Positions 46,610-58,732 of a stretch of 59,848 nt of DNA are shown here, piece after piece (position 1 is the stretch's first letter; each line of letters starts with the position of its first letter). A program made the position numbers and the translations under genes. This DNA is from Hofstenia miamia (Eukaryota > Xenacoelomorpha > Acoela > Hofsteniidae). The stretch covers positions 197,695 to 257,542 of the forward strand of contig CABFPE010000406.1 of assembly GCA_900660155.1 (NCBI GenBank). Reading direction: 5' to 3'. The notes beneath the pieces are model-generated. The model was not told the origin of the DNA and did no database searches. It was given only the letters and a program-made list of their open reading frames with translations.

Positions 46610-49600
46610 CTAAACGTTATACTTATTCACACCTTCATTTAATAATAATAATAACAATAATTTATTAGAATCAGAAAGAAAACATTTGATAATCTTATTA
46701 ATTTACAAAACTAGAAAAAAAGAAGTATTTTTTAATATTTTTTGACAATTCGATCGAAGAAAGAAATGTGTACATTTATTTCTAGCACTGCTACTGGAAT
46801 GTGGTTTCCTTTCTCGTAACCGATCAAGAGCATATAGTTCAAACAAAGATAACAATTACCAAAGTTGGGTGCGTTTCTTTAAGAAGTAATATAATTCATA
46901 TTACTGAAAAGTCTTTAAAAAAGTAATACATTACTTGTTATTACTTGACAAGAAGTAACCTGTTTATATTACTCGCTACTTTACTTATAACATTTCATTT
47001 CTATTTATTAATTTTAAATAAAATGTAAGACTACTGAACCCAAACTAATATATATATTGTCAATCGTTTACACTAAATCATATAGTTTAACACTTTGGTA
47101 TAGTTTTTGTTAACAATTTTATTATACACTCATTGTATATTGCAGTGACACGTTCCTTTTGAAACACGTTGTATACAACTCCGACAATAAAGTTAAAAAA
47201 AAGTTTTGATTAAAGAAGCCTGGAACGAAAACCGCAAATTTATTATGAATGCGCATTATGAAGCGGAATTGTTAAAATTTGGCTACAACATGACGAAGTC
47301 TTTTACTCTGTAACCCAAAATTTGGTTTTTCCTTATTTAATTCACTTAAATTGTTTGAAATTGTATTTTGCTCTTGTGGTGATTTAGGAATGCCAAATCA
47401 TAATCCACAAATGCAAACTACCATATTAACTGATGCAATTAGTGTGAAACAATATGGAAACTTGTTTACTCGAAGTCCACGGTACTTATGGAAAGTCCAT
47501 CTTTAATTGGCTATGAATATTTTAATAGTTGCATACAAATGTAAATACGAACAGATTTTGAAATGTCCTTCTCCTTGGAATTATTATTATGTCAAAAAGA
47601 CCCAAATGGTATTGTATATGATATTTTGTTATCTACTTCTAATTATCTACTGTAAATTTAGCTACTCAGTGGGGTCCAAACATTATTTATTGATGAGTCC
47701 CTAACAGAATTTGAATGGAAACTAAACGTCAGAACAAACCTAGATTAATGGTTTAAACACCTGCATCAAATACAAATAGTTGTTTTGAAACTAATTTCCT
47801 TTAGATTTAGAAAAGGTCGCAGTTGCAAACAACTGTAAGAGTTTCGTACATACAAAGCGACCTCATACAGAGTAATTCTGAAGCGAATGATTACGCAAAA
47901 AAACAGTTACACATCGTTAAGTCAAAAAATATATTAAGAGCCTTTAACTTTACAACTTAAATGTTAAATATTTCATTCAACACACTTGTGTTATTATTAT
48001 ATTTAGAGGGGATATTTCTGCTAACAGAAGAATATATAATTAAAGGTGACCTTGTGAAATTAAAACTGATAATTAAAAATTCCATTTTCAAAATTTTTAA
48101 TAGATTCAAAGAGGAGGATAGTTATCTTCGGATCTCACTAGGTGCTTTATCACGAGATAATTTTTTCATACAGCAATTCAAAAAAATTATAAAAAATATA
48201 TGCTAATAGAAGTCCTTAAGGAAATGTTCACCGCAATATTCAACTAACTTCTATTTTTGATCACCGGTATGTATTCCAGCAGTGGCCAATTTGACATTAG
48301 CAAGTGACCTTTTTGCTCTAAGCTGTGTTTGAGTTCTCCGCGTTTATTGTGCCAAATCTTGTTTTCAGGTGAATTTTCTTTTCATTATTGAATTATTTAT
48401 ACCAATAAAATTTTTATTTCCAAATTTTCTTAGCATTAAATTATGTAAAGAATCCATTTTTGTAAAATTTCTCCAATTGTTGATATATTTCGTGATGTCA
48501 TCACATGAAAGCAAAACTTTTTGATATTTTTTCAAAATATATGATAAAATAAGGTAACTTTGACCAAAATTTGAATGTTAGGAGCTCATCCTATCAAAAG
48601 TTACAGAGGTGGAGCAATATGTGCTACACCTGGGTTGGAAGGGTTAAATACATTCACAGTATTTTGGCATTGATTTACCTAAGTTGACGATAATATTACA
48701 ATTTTAATATATTTCAAATCACACAAATTATTACTTATTATATGTAGCAAAGCAGAAATTTATTTTTTCATTCAGTATTAAAAATTTGAACTAAACAGCT
48801 TTGGAAAATTCATTTGTTGGTCTTAAGCATGTAACGATGAACCTTCAGCTTTATAAATTATAAAATAATTTAAAAAGAGAAATTTAAATATTTAATAGTT
48901 AAACAGTCAAGCATAGTTCAATAAAGGAAACAAGTTATTTCCAACCATTAAATTATTGCAGATAATAAATGTAACCAATTAGGGAAATAGTAATATTAGA
49001 CACACATCAATAATTTTCTATTAACTAATATTATTAAAATCAAGACTAAAATTGTAATTAAAAGTTGCTATTTAATTTTATATTTACTAAAATCACTGCC
49101 AATAAGATTGTTGCAGTTATCCAGTAGCATTTAACTCACTGCTATGAAATACAATTGTATGTTCAGACGAATTTCTAATCAAATAGAAAAATTTTAATGG
49201 ATTACAGTTCATTTTGGAAATACATACAGTGCTGGCAATGAAAATAAAAAAGTATAAGAAACTTCACAAATTAATTTTGCAATTATTAACGTTATAATTT
49301 TTAGTACCAGGATACATTTTTGCTTTGGGAATTCCAATTTCATCCTAATTTTTTCATCAGAAATCTAGTTTTCACTTTATTCGCTAAGCAATGCTCTCAG
49401 CTGCTTACGCGTAAAAATATTTCCTTTAAAAACTTGTTAAAATCATTTACGGTGATGAAATTTATTAAAGTTAGCGATGTCAATGGACTTATATAAGTTC
49501 GGAGTAACAACATTCTTAATGCATTCATACAAAACTTTGTGAAAATACTAAAATTTTCACGCTGATTTCGATTTGTTTTCCATCATTTACATTTGATGCA

Positions 49601-50364
49601 TATTTATTGAGAAATAGTTTCACATGAGCATGGGATGAAAACTAAATTTTCACTGAAAAGAACTAAAACGAAATTTGAATTCGCAATGCAAACATTGAGC
49701 CCACAACTAAAAATTCAGATTGATAGTGACAGGCATATATTAAACTGGTCCTCCTACATAAAATAAGATGTGACTGCTAGTGCAGATCCCTATGTAGGTG
49801 CAACCTCCGAAAATTAAAGGCATAAGCGACTTGTTTATGTGAACATATTTCTGTTGTTTGAACCATTAAAAAATTGAAAAGGAAACTAAAAGTGTGAAAT
49901 ATTGCTGACTATAATGGAATCTATAGGTCAAGCGGTTTATCTGCATAATTTCCTAACAGCTTCTCACTTAACTAAACAGTAGCTTGCAATGTGTTAAAAT
50001 TTTTTTAATAGAAACCACAATATTTTTAAAGTTGATCACTTGATTGTTAATACCAGTAATATATTAATTACAAACTTGCAAAATTAAACTCTTCGTTACT
50101 TAATCAACATTTAGCACAATATTAAACTGCAAATGAAACAACACCAATATCCATTTAATTTATTAAGTGTTGGTCAAATTTTTGACAGTTTTCTATGCCC
50201 AAAGTAGTCATAAATTGAAACTTTCTGTCAGTTATGGGAACAACATGTATGTCGATGGTTGAATTTAAAATCTCTAACATTAAATCAATTTACGGTTTCT
50301 TTGAATGATTTTAGAATATAGAATGATATGGTTCTCAATATATATATATATATATATATATATG

Positions 50365-50760
50365 CAGAGGTGGACAAAAGTTTTTGATTTAGGTGCCACT
50401 GTCTGCTGGATTGTGGATTATGGCGCCTAATACTACAATGAATGCAAAAACGAAGATCGATGTGTTGCAGAGAAACTCCCTATATTGATGCCTCGTCAGA
50501 AGATCGCTATTTTTCAAAAAGACAGTGCCTGTGGTTAAACGCTGGTATGACACCCAATCATACACTTTCTTGAACAAATGGCCTGAGTCCTGAAAATGTA
50601 TGGAATCATCTCAAAAGGGAAGTAGAAAAGCGAAAACCGACCTCGATTGAAAATTTAAGGAACGCCATTAAGGCTATGTGGGTTCAGGAGATATCGCAGC
50701 ATGAAAACTTGGTCTTGTGAATGTCACGTTGTATAGCTGCAGTGATCAAAGCATGAGGCT
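50365..50760 (+). pseudogene. Tc1-type transposase remnant in an SLC6 intron
   Basis: The left end, CAGAGGTGGACAAAAGTTTT, is a Tc1-like terminal repeat placed directly after a TA microsatellite, consistent with TA targeting. Coding remains follow: FQKDSA (the FQQD region with the second aspartate), then after a frame change WNHLKREVEKRKPTSIENLR with NAIKAMWVQEIS, and in another frame MSRCIAAVIKA near the C-terminus. The N-terminal two thirds and the right terminal repeat are missing. It is a dead internal-deletion copy. Confidence 0.85.
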
Positions 50761-50899
50761 AAAATACAAAATATTGACACTGTGTCTTCTGATCATGTTT
50801 ATTTACGTTATTTAGTGCATGCGATGTGATAGTATAGATTTAATTATAAATTGTAATTGATTCGAATTGTTGGTTGCAATATCGAAGATTTTTTTCTGT

Positions 50900-50901
<2 letters not shown>

Positions 50902-50943
<42 letters not shown>
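50902..50943. repeat. (AT)n microsatellite
   Basis: Uninterrupted AT run; a shorter one is at 50339-50363 next to the Tc1 remnant. Confidence 0.95.
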
Positions 50944-50946
<3 letters not shown>

Positions 50947-52063
50947 TATTCAGGAGACAAACGCCTAATAGGGAGAATAAATAACATGCACGATTTTGAA
51001 AACAATGCAAAATTTAGCGGAAACTTGGTACAGGAGTCAGAAACAGAAAACTGAAAATTAACATAAAGAAGAAGGTTAAACTTGGCATTTCACACTGCAA
51101 CATTAAAAAAGAACTCTTAGTAGCCAGTAAATAACCCTATTCACTCTGGAAACACAAAAGTTCAGCTGAAAAAGTTCTATCAAATATTTGCGGTTGCATG
51201 CTAACAGCAACTTATATAGTAGGAACTGAGAACATGAAAATAAAAAAAACTATCATTCTTCACCAACCATCTCATTTGTGAAAATAGGTTTTCCATACTT
51301 ATACAACAGCCCAATCTATGTCCCACGAATTTATTATTAGCACGAATTTGAAATCAAGACATAATTGAAAGCCTGAACAAATATGTTATGGAAAGATTTA
51401 AATATGTGGTGATCAAAATTATGTATTGCATCAAAAACTGAACTGGAAAGAATTGAAAACGCTAACTATTTTATAAGATAATTTATTTCTAAAGGAAAAT
51501 ACCATCTCTTGTATGGAACATGTCCGCAGTTCCCATAAAAAGCTTAATCTCACATTTTTTATATAGAAACAAAAACAAATGTATTGAAAAGTACAATTAC
51601 TTTACTATACAATTATAGTTGCGTCAGTGATAAATAGATGGAGATTAAATACTTTGCTTTTAAAACAAAGTATATTAGAATGACATAATTGTTTACTTAA
51701 TAGATTTTGTGGTGGTCTTTCATTAATATTGCTTCAGAATTATTGTCAGATGCTTAAAAATTACTTATAGTTTTAAAATTTGAAATAGTACCAGGTTCAT
51801 GTTATCAAGATTAGATCACCAGATATGAGGACATGCAATGTGTCCAAGACATTTGAGTATCCAGCATTACAGACTCAAATTGGGATTGAAAAGGGTAAAC
51901 GAAACTAAGAAAGACTACATTGACTCATCAGATATAAATTGAACATAGTTATGATTCAGTATGGACTTATGCAGTTTAAGTAAACAATTCATTAATACAA
52001 TTAAGTTCAGAGTATGCAAATTTACTTCTAATCAAATTATAATGTTCTTTCTTATCTGGTTAC

Positions 52064-52223
52064 CTTCAACTGTGCAGAATTGTGAGTCGAGTCCTACTAA
52101 GAGAATCATGAAGAAGAAAAGGAATGACCAGAGTGGAGAGTATGGCATCAATGTTACTACTTCAGGATACACTTGAAAAAGGAGACCCGGACCCTCGCGT
52201 GCCACATCAGCTACAGACTTTCC
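52064..52223 (-). CDS. SLC6A1-like: SLC6 GABA-transporter-like gene, exon encoding EL4 and TM8
   Basis: The exon runs from acceptor TTGTTTTAG to donor GAAG|GTAACC (phase 1). It reads [20 protein letters not shown] (extracellular loop 4), then [21 protein letters not shown], which is TM8 with the Asp-Ser pair that forms part of the second sodium site in SLC6 proteins. CTVE follows, and the split Gly codon continues in the TM9/TM10 exon. A-D-V-A-x-x-G-P-G-L and D-S-Q-F-C-T-V-E-G are both close to GABA transporter GAT1-type sequence. The intron separating it from the upstream exon is only 88 bp, while the downstream one is about 5.5 kb. Confidence 0.93.
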
Positions 52224-52311
52224 CTAAAACAATTTCATTGCTAGTTGAAAGGTTTTTCACGATAAAGATTCGAACAAATTATTTTTATGAAAAATATTTT
52301 GAAAAACCAAC

Positions 52312-52485
52312 CTGCATTAGAGCCATGAAACCCAAGTTTGAAAATATTACAAATCCAGCGAATAGACTTGTGCATGAGTTGACACAGCCCACGACTAACG
52401 CGTCGCGGTAGCAATTGTTGTTGTACTTGTTATATGATCCTAATGCTATTAATGATCCAAGAGCAACGCCATACGAAAAGAAGAC
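52312..52485 (-). CDS. SLC6A1-like: SLC6 GABA-transporter-like gene, exon encoding TM6-TM7
   Basis: A 174-bp exon, phase 0 at both ends, between acceptor CTTGTTTAG and donor ATGCAG|GTTGGT. It reads [20 protein letters not shown] (end of TM6 with the F-F-S substrate-site motif), [13 protein letters not shown] and [20 protein letters not shown] (TM7, with the Asn and Ser used for Na+ and Cl- coordination in the family). S-Y-N-K/S-x-x-N-N-C/V-Y-R-D and N-S-C-T-S-x-F-A-G-F-V-I-F are close to GAT1. The four exons total 951 bp, about 316 residues, roughly the C-terminal half of a 600-residue transporter. Exons for TM1-TM5 must lie further right and were not found before 59848. Confidence 0.95.
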
Positions 52486-53391
52486 CTAAACAAGATTTTT
52501 TTTACTCAAATACATGTTAAAGCTATTGCAGAAATATTATTCTACTAGAATATTTGAAAGCTAGAGAATACTATTTCTGTGACTTCACTTAATCGAAATA
52601 TTGAAGCAAAGAGGAGCCTTGATGCACAGGCTCTGCTCCCAGTTACTTTGTATTAGTTAAGTTCCAATATATTTCCTTCTTAGAGAATAAGTGATCACTG
52701 TATCAATATCGCTTGAACCCCAACCCAATAAGAAAAATTTCCAATGTAATTACTTATTTTATGTATTATTTTTCAACTGAGAGTATAGTCTTACAATTTT
52801 TGGAAAAAAAATGTTATTGTTAGCGTGGAGAAAGGTAAGTAAAATAAGTATAAACTTTATATTCGATAAGTAAAAAATGAACTTTAATGAATTTTATTAT
52901 TTCCACTCTCAAAATGAATATTTAATATATTTTAGAAAAATTCGCAATTTTTAGATTTGATGATGTAATCAAATAATGATGGCATCACATTCCTGAAGAT
53001 TCCAAATTCTATTAATAATATGAAAAATATTTGTGTAAAGTTTCATTTAAATATCATAATACACTCTAGAGCTTAATTAGGGGGAGTGAATACGCACTTC
53101 CCAGGCCTGAGGAAGTAGAATAAGGCTAAGGCCTTGTGAAAGTTAGTGGAGAAATCGAATTTATTCCAATCACATTTCTTCGAGTGTAAACCATTGTGAA
53201 ATTGTAGGACAATTATACCGCAAGCGAAGACTGCGAGTTTCGCTACTTGATATTATTTGAGCTTGTTTGGACTTCTACGGCTAGGCTTTAGTTGCAAGAT
53301 AGTTTATACTTTCACCCACAAACAAAATATATTAGCAGGAGCGTATGCAGAGCTTTCTGATGAGAAAGGGGAACATCGCAGTGGCTAAAAA
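52486..53391. other. Probable upstream intron of the SLC6 gene, no exon seen
   Basis: AT-rich sequence immediately 5' (minus strand) of the TM6-TM7 exon. I searched for the exon that should end in the Asp-Ala-Ala-Thr-Gln segment and did not find it here. Confidence 0.5.
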
Positions 53392-53914
53392 TGTGTTCCC
53401 AGTATAGATTTTAATCGAAAATGTAACAATTTTTGTTCACATTGGTAAATTTTTTATCATCCGTTTTTTGTCAGAAAACTGGATTTGAAATTTAGAACAT
53501 ACTATCGATTTTTGACAGATGATAAATTGTGATCTGATGAAAAATCGATAGGGGGAACAATTTTCCAACTCCAGTTATATTTTGATGGAGAGTAGGAGAA
53601 ATAACATCTGCTCTATGGAATATAAACAATTTTTGCCTATTTCGAAGATGAAATATTTTAACTTCAATATCGGTGTTTTTGAGTCTGTTCTCTACTTGAA
53701 CTAAGCAATTAATCTCAAGTAGAGTTTTAACATCGTTCCCACTATTTACTTTTATCAGATGGTAAGCTATCAGATGACAATAATTAAGCTGTTTTGCCAA
53801 AAAATCGGATGAAATGTTCCCACTATCGACTTTTATCAGCAGATCGAGTGTTCAGACCATCGATTATTATCCCCAGTTTCTTGACAGATCATAAAAACCT
53901 ATATTGGGAACACA
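53392..53914. mobile_element. Foldback-like element built from repeated GTTCCC-ACTATCGA motifs (523 bp)
   Basis: The ends TGTGTTCCCAGTATAG and, inward, TGTGTTCCCAATATAG match at 15 of 16 positions. Related motifs of the form GTTCCC-CTATCGATTTTT-ATCAGAT recur inside at about 53541-53558 (inverted), 53735-53760 and 53815-53843. A near-perfect hairpin lies at 53502-53551 (arms CTATCGATTTTTGACAGAT and its complement). No clear target duplication was found. A 102-codon minus-strand frame (53492-53800) across it is a by-product of the repeats. Confidence 0.6.
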
Positions 53915-55458
53915 CCTTAAGATGCACTTTACCGTAAATTTTTCAACTTTTATACATTTTTACATAATATGTTATCTCTATCGGAATAATGCTGAAAACC
54001 TGAAAGAAAGAACATTCCCTATCTCTACACCATTTCTCAAAAAACACTCAAGCGAAATCAACAGTAAATTTATATAACAGGGATTTTAATTTGAGCAAAA
54101 CGTAAAAATTATTGATCTAATTGAACAAGTGATGTAGGGAATAATTTTTATTTGGATCCCAATAGTACAAATTTTTCGCAATAGAGCTATGCTGATATAA
54201 TTATCAAAGCCAAAAGTAATTTATAAATGTCACTTACTCCATGCAAGCCAACTTAATTGCAATGACGAGGTTGGTCAAAGGCGTATTTAGAGGAACGAGG
54301 GGTAATGTCCCCCTCCTTCAGGCTTTTTTGGATTAAGAATATATTGTCATGAAAAGTTTTCAAAAATTTAGAACTAACTTGATAAAATGTAGAATAGCGC
54401 CAATTTCGCAATGTTTTGAAGGGTTATGTCCTATAATTGAATGCTAATATAAATCACAATTGAGATGTCACCCATGTCAAAAATTTGGGATACGCTCATG
54501 GGGCTGGTTATGTTTCGTTATGTCTGGTTTTGAATGAATTAAATTTTTCTGAAATCAAACTAGCTGTCCAACAGTGCAATATTTTTAATTCCAATAAAAT
54601 AAACTTCCTATAATTTTTGCTTATTGATATAAAGACGCATGCTGCTTAGAAAATAAATTAAATTATAAAGTTGAATTATGTGAACCTATTTCATTGTATC
54701 GTGCTAATGGATTTCGGACCAATAAAATAGACCGATACAAAGAAAAAGAAGAAAGGTGGCATTGAGTTGCTCGCTGATTGTTTGATATGTGCGCGTTGGT
54801 GGATACTTTGTTGTGCGTGGTAACAATGTATCGAGGTCGATCACTGCTTTGTTTTGACTACTTCCGCTGCTTTCATATCTCTTTATAGCTTTCTTCACTC
54901 ATGTAGTTTCTATTTCACTACACAAAATTAAATTAGATTTGTAGTGATAACTTAACTTAACTAAATGAAACTCAATAATCACTTTCCAAAGGTCTTCTCT
55001 AGAACACTGTTTCATTGGCGTAATCGAACATAGACGAGAACGCCCAGGAATGATATAAATACAACAAAAATATTTTTAAGCGTTAGTTGCGAAATGAAAT
55101 AAAACTTTATAAAATTTCAATATTTTTTCTTAACAAAGAGTTGGACAGATTGGGCTTAGGATGGGGTGTATCTAAGTAAATATATAAACAATATTAATGC
55201 ATTTCTGCTTATTTAATAAAAATGATGCCAAAAATGAAGAATATTATAGAATGCTACCTCTGGAATAAGATTCTGATTGCGCTCGTGATCATGAGTACTA
55301 TCACATAAAATTGCAATAAGAAATAAACTCTTGTTGAAATCTTACACAAAGCATAATGGAATTCCTTTTTAAAATAGATAATAGCGCTGTAACATGACAT
55401 GTTCTTGAACATGATACAATATAACGTGATATGATATGACATACCAAACATTACTTAC
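53915..55458. other. No gene proven; one short minus-strand frame
   Basis: A 64-codon minus-strand frame at 54704-54898 starts with ATG, has coding-like sequence with CpGs and ends in a hydrophobic stretch (ATFLLFLCIGLFYW), but no family is recognised and it may be chance. GGCGTAT near 54280 and ATACGCTCATG near 54490 may be ends of a small MITE. Confidence 0.3.
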
Positions 55459-55770
55459 ATGATAAAATGGCAAAAGCAAAAATCTGTAGAAAAAATATTT
55501 CGTAAAAAAACTCCACAAGTTCAGCTATTCAAGCACAAAATCATTGAATACGAATCGCTTCCCCAATTATATCTTTCAAATAATTTCGTTCAAGATCGTC
55601 CAATGTGCTATCATTCTGTCCCACCCATGCTCCAAGCGTTAATAATTTTAGAGAAGCTACGAATGCGTATAGGGAAGTCCAGGTACCTCAAACTACTAGA
55701 AAATCAAGTTGACATTCAACCTCTCAGTTATGACGAAATTGTTAAAAAAGTGTTAACTTTGCGGTTTTAA
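55459..55770 (+). CDS. Hypothetical 103-residue frame or exon
   Basis: An open plus-strand frame from ATG to TAA with mixed codon use, several CpG-containing codons and a balanced amino-acid composition, unlike the low-complexity frames elsewhere. The translation is basic and helical (ILEKLRMRIGKSRYLKLLEN near residue 65-84, then DIQPLSYDEIVKKVLTLRF at the end). No domain, signal peptide or transmembrane segment is seen. It may be a small gene, a 3' exon with an upstream acceptor, or a retrocopy. It lies on the opposite strand within what is probably the SLC6 5' intron. Confidence 0.35.
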   Translation: MIKWQKQKSVEKIFRKKTPQVQLFKHKIIEYESLPQLYLSNNFVQDRPMCYHSVPPMLQALIILEKLRMRIGKSRYLKLLENQVDIQPLSYDEIVKKVLTLRF

Positions 55771-56545
55771 CGATCCATCGTTAACTCAGTTCGACCATTA
55801 GACAATCTTTCGTATATTCACAACCTTAGACTATTTCGAAACAAAAATATTTATATCTCATCCCGGGACATTTCATTAATCAAATTTGGAAATGAAAGCT
55901 GAGCGCGAATCTGCATCCAAGCCAAGTCAATATAAGTAAGAGTAGGAAGAATCAGTCTTAAATTAGGAAAATTTAGTTACATCAAAATACTCAAAACTTA
56001 TTGACAAAAGATATCGCTTAATTAAACAAGGCGGTTCAAAGAAGTGTTGAGAATAAATTTGTTCGTTATTTTCTCACATTGTTTCTTTGACGTAAAAAAG
56101 ACAATGTATATCTCAACGACAAGTGTCTACTTTAAAAGATTGATTGTTTTCGGCTGCAGGGCTTATCAGTAAACAAGAGGTTCGTCCAACGTAAAGGAAC
56201 TCAATATACAACATAATTGGCTATTTACTAGATGAGTATGATTTTTGATATTTTCCAGGAATTAACCAATGTCATGTCGTACGTTTATGATTTATCTTTC
56301 ATCCGCAAAAAATGAGTCTTAAGACCCCACGGAAACGATACACCTTTTATTGTTAAACTACTTATAGTGAACTTAGAAATAATTTAAATTCCTTCAATGT
56401 AAATTCTTATCTAGCAACAAAAGTTACATCAATTGCGCCTACCTGGCACAGGGTTTCTCTATCTAAACAGAATAGAACGTGATAATATGATACGCGACAC
56501 GATAATAACATTACATGAAAATTTTGAATCAAATAGATACCTATA

Positions 56546-56871
56546 GTTTCGAAACCGAACTGAGAAAAGACAATGAAAACCGATTTTTCGGTTTTCGCAG
56601 AGTTAGTTGCCTAGAATATTATTTCCAAAAAACGATGCAGGTTTCTTGAAGCAAATGCCGAGATGCTCGCCAATATGAAATGTAGTTGTGTTTTACTTGA
56701 TTAATAACTTAGTTCAGTATTATGAAAATATATATTTTAGAAAGGCATATTTCTCTTGAATAACTTTAATTTAATATAAGTAGTAGTTAACTAGAAAACC
56801 GAAGCAGCGGTTTGTGGGTGTAAAAACCGAAATTGAAGCCGAGATCAACTTTTTCAAACCGCCGAGCACTA
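56546..56871. mobile_element. Possible hAT-type MITE with CGGTT subterminal motifs
   Basis: AACCGAACTGAG and AAAACCGATTTTTCGGTTTT (a hairpin, about 56572-56592) lie at the left. AAAACCGAAGCAGCGGTTT, AAAAACCGAAATT and AAACCGCCGAGCAC lie at the right, ending in CACTA. Multiple CGGTT/AACCG motifs near both ends and a TAGTGCTCGG-like terminus are typical of hAT elements. The exact left end and the target duplication are uncertain. Confidence 0.45.
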
Positions 56872-56874
56872 TTG

Positions 56875-58724
56875 TAGAGGTGTGTGGGACCGTTATCTGG
56901 TTCCGGTCATTAATCTCACTGGGAAGTTTCTCAAAAATATATATCATTCATATATTTATTATATTATATTAAACGTCTAATTAAATCTATAAAGAAATTC
57001 AAATAAACAAAGAAAGAAAATCCAATAAAACTAGTTGTGTTTGTAACGAAGTGCAGTTGCTTTGGAAATGTTGAACTATCGGTGTATAGGAATTATTATG
57101 TGAATGAAAATCAGAAACAGTTTTCTACTTGCTATAAATTTAAATTGTTTAGCTCTCTCGAAATCTGAAACAATCTACGTTTCTACGGACAATTATAGTT
57201 GTCTGTGACGTTTCATATTTGTTTTAAAAACGGAATAGTTTGGAGAGTACTTGCTAAGAAATTAAACAAATAATGCATTTGAAATTGCGTATCTGTCTCC
57301 CATGCATTTAACAGCAGCTGGCAGAAAGATGTGACAGTATATATTTTGGGGTACTCATTTACCTATCGTGAAAAATATATCATTTTAGAATAAAAAAACC
57401 GAAATTGTATTTGAAATTCAAAGAAAATGCTGACTAAAACTAAAACTAAATTTTAATTTGATGTGACTAATACCTCATGTTCTTTATTATATGCACAATA
57501 TTAATTTTACTACATAAAAAAAATTGTTGATATTTTCAACTCTATATATAATTTTCAAAAGGTTTGTATACAATTACAGAAAGATACAAATTTTTTACCC
57601 TTGCTACATTGTTATATAATACTGGGAATTCGCTTTTGTTATAGATGTAACGTTGAAATACTATAAATCCTCGCATGTTGCTTGCAATTGAAATATCTTA
57701 TAAGACAAACAAAATTGAGTTTAAAAATTCAAAAAGTATACAATAAGGTTGCATTGAAATGATAAAAATCTCCTTAAGATTGGCATTATTTTTATCAAGT
57801 AAGCAGAACAATGTAGCAATTTATACTCATTGTAAAGCAGAAAACTAGTTGGAAAGGAATCATTGAAAAAATGGCTTCTATTTGTTGCATCTTTTGAAAG
57901 GAAGAAGAGAGTTCAGCAGAATTACCAGTTGTATCCCGACAGTTGTGTCGCGCTATAGAGGGTTGTTGTGGGAAATCAAAATTATAAAGTTGTTGTTCTG
58001 GTAAGGATAAATATAGTTTCCTCCCCCTCCCCAATTTTTTGGTGCGCCACTGCTCTGTATGCTGAGGTGGCATTGAAACACATGTTTTGCAAACTCACCA
58101 GATTATCAATATTTCTAGCAAAACCCGGATTGAGATGATCTTATTCTTTGGAAATCTTGAAAATGCAACCTTAAGCTACAAAAAACTAAGTAATTCTGTC
58201 AAGAAATGAGCCTCTCGACCTCCACAATTGTTGTGGAAGCAATTAATTTTTTTCAAAATTAGTTAAATAACAGTAAAATATTTTACCAAAAACAGCATTA
58301 ATAATAAGGCATTTCGACAACTTCACTATCATATTATTAAATAAAAAAGGAATTGCATTTATTGTGCTAAAAATTGCACTTAAAATTACAAAGAGATTGC
58401 TCCTACTAATCATAAAAACATACTTTGGGAGACGTCTACACATGAGAATAATTTGCATTTATTGAATTTTGGTTGCCCTCATTATAACAAGATACTTTCC
58501 ATACACACAAAAAAGATGTGCGCGGTTGGAGATTTTTAAATCCATATACATGGCATGGATGTCTACTAAACTGCGCACCGGCAGACCGCAAAGATGTAAA
58601 AAACATCGTATCACATGCTCTGAGAAATAAAAAAATGATAAGATATATGTACTTCAACAATGTTTGCATTATCATTGTAGTATGCAATCCGAATCTATGT
58701 CGGCATGACAGTCCCACACCTCTA
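56875..58724. mobile_element. Possible hAT-type element (1850 bp) with TAGAGGTGTG ends
   Basis: Left end TAGAGGTGTGTGGGACCGTT and inward right end TAGAGGTGTGGGACTGTCAT match apart from a 2-bp indel and a few substitutions. Immediately right of the element is TACCTATC (58725-58732). The matching octamer TACCTATA is found at 56538-56545, on the far side of the CGGTT-rich MITE, which suggests nesting. Minus-strand frames inside (57795-58073, 58436-58780) have no recognisable transposase motif; AGTGGCGCACCAAAAAATTG (minus strand, about 58053-58034) may be the end of yet another small repeat. Confidence 0.4.
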
Positions 58725-58732
58725 TACCTATC

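Larger units (their letters stand above)
46610..52063 (-). other. Large intron (5454 bp) of the SLC6 gene
   Basis: Defined by the donor GAAG|GTAACC at 52064/52063 and the acceptor at 46610-46611. Apart from the Tc1 remnant and (TA)n runs at 50339-50363 and 50902-50943, nothing is recognised. AAGTAAT-rich sequence after TTGGGTGCGTTTCTTTAAG (about 46864-46990) resembles the end of another hAT-type element, but the second end was not found. Confidence 0.8.

Noticed and set aside
49230..49265. CAGTGCTGGCAATG, resembling a Tc1 or hAT left end
   Set aside because: No partner terminus or target duplication was found within several kilobases.
50389..50577. 62-codon minus-strand frame
   Set aside because: It is antisense to the Tc1 transposase remnant.
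52124..52411. 95-codon plus-strand frame
   Set aside because: It overlaps two minus-strand SLC6 exons and the 88-bp intron between them; the minus-strand reading is clearly the gene.
53492..53800. 102-codon minus-strand frame
   Set aside because: It lies within the foldback-like element and is made of its repeats.
57795..58073. 92-codon minus-strand frame as a gene
   Set aside because: It overlaps repeat-like sequence with G-run ends inside a probable hAT element and shows no domain.
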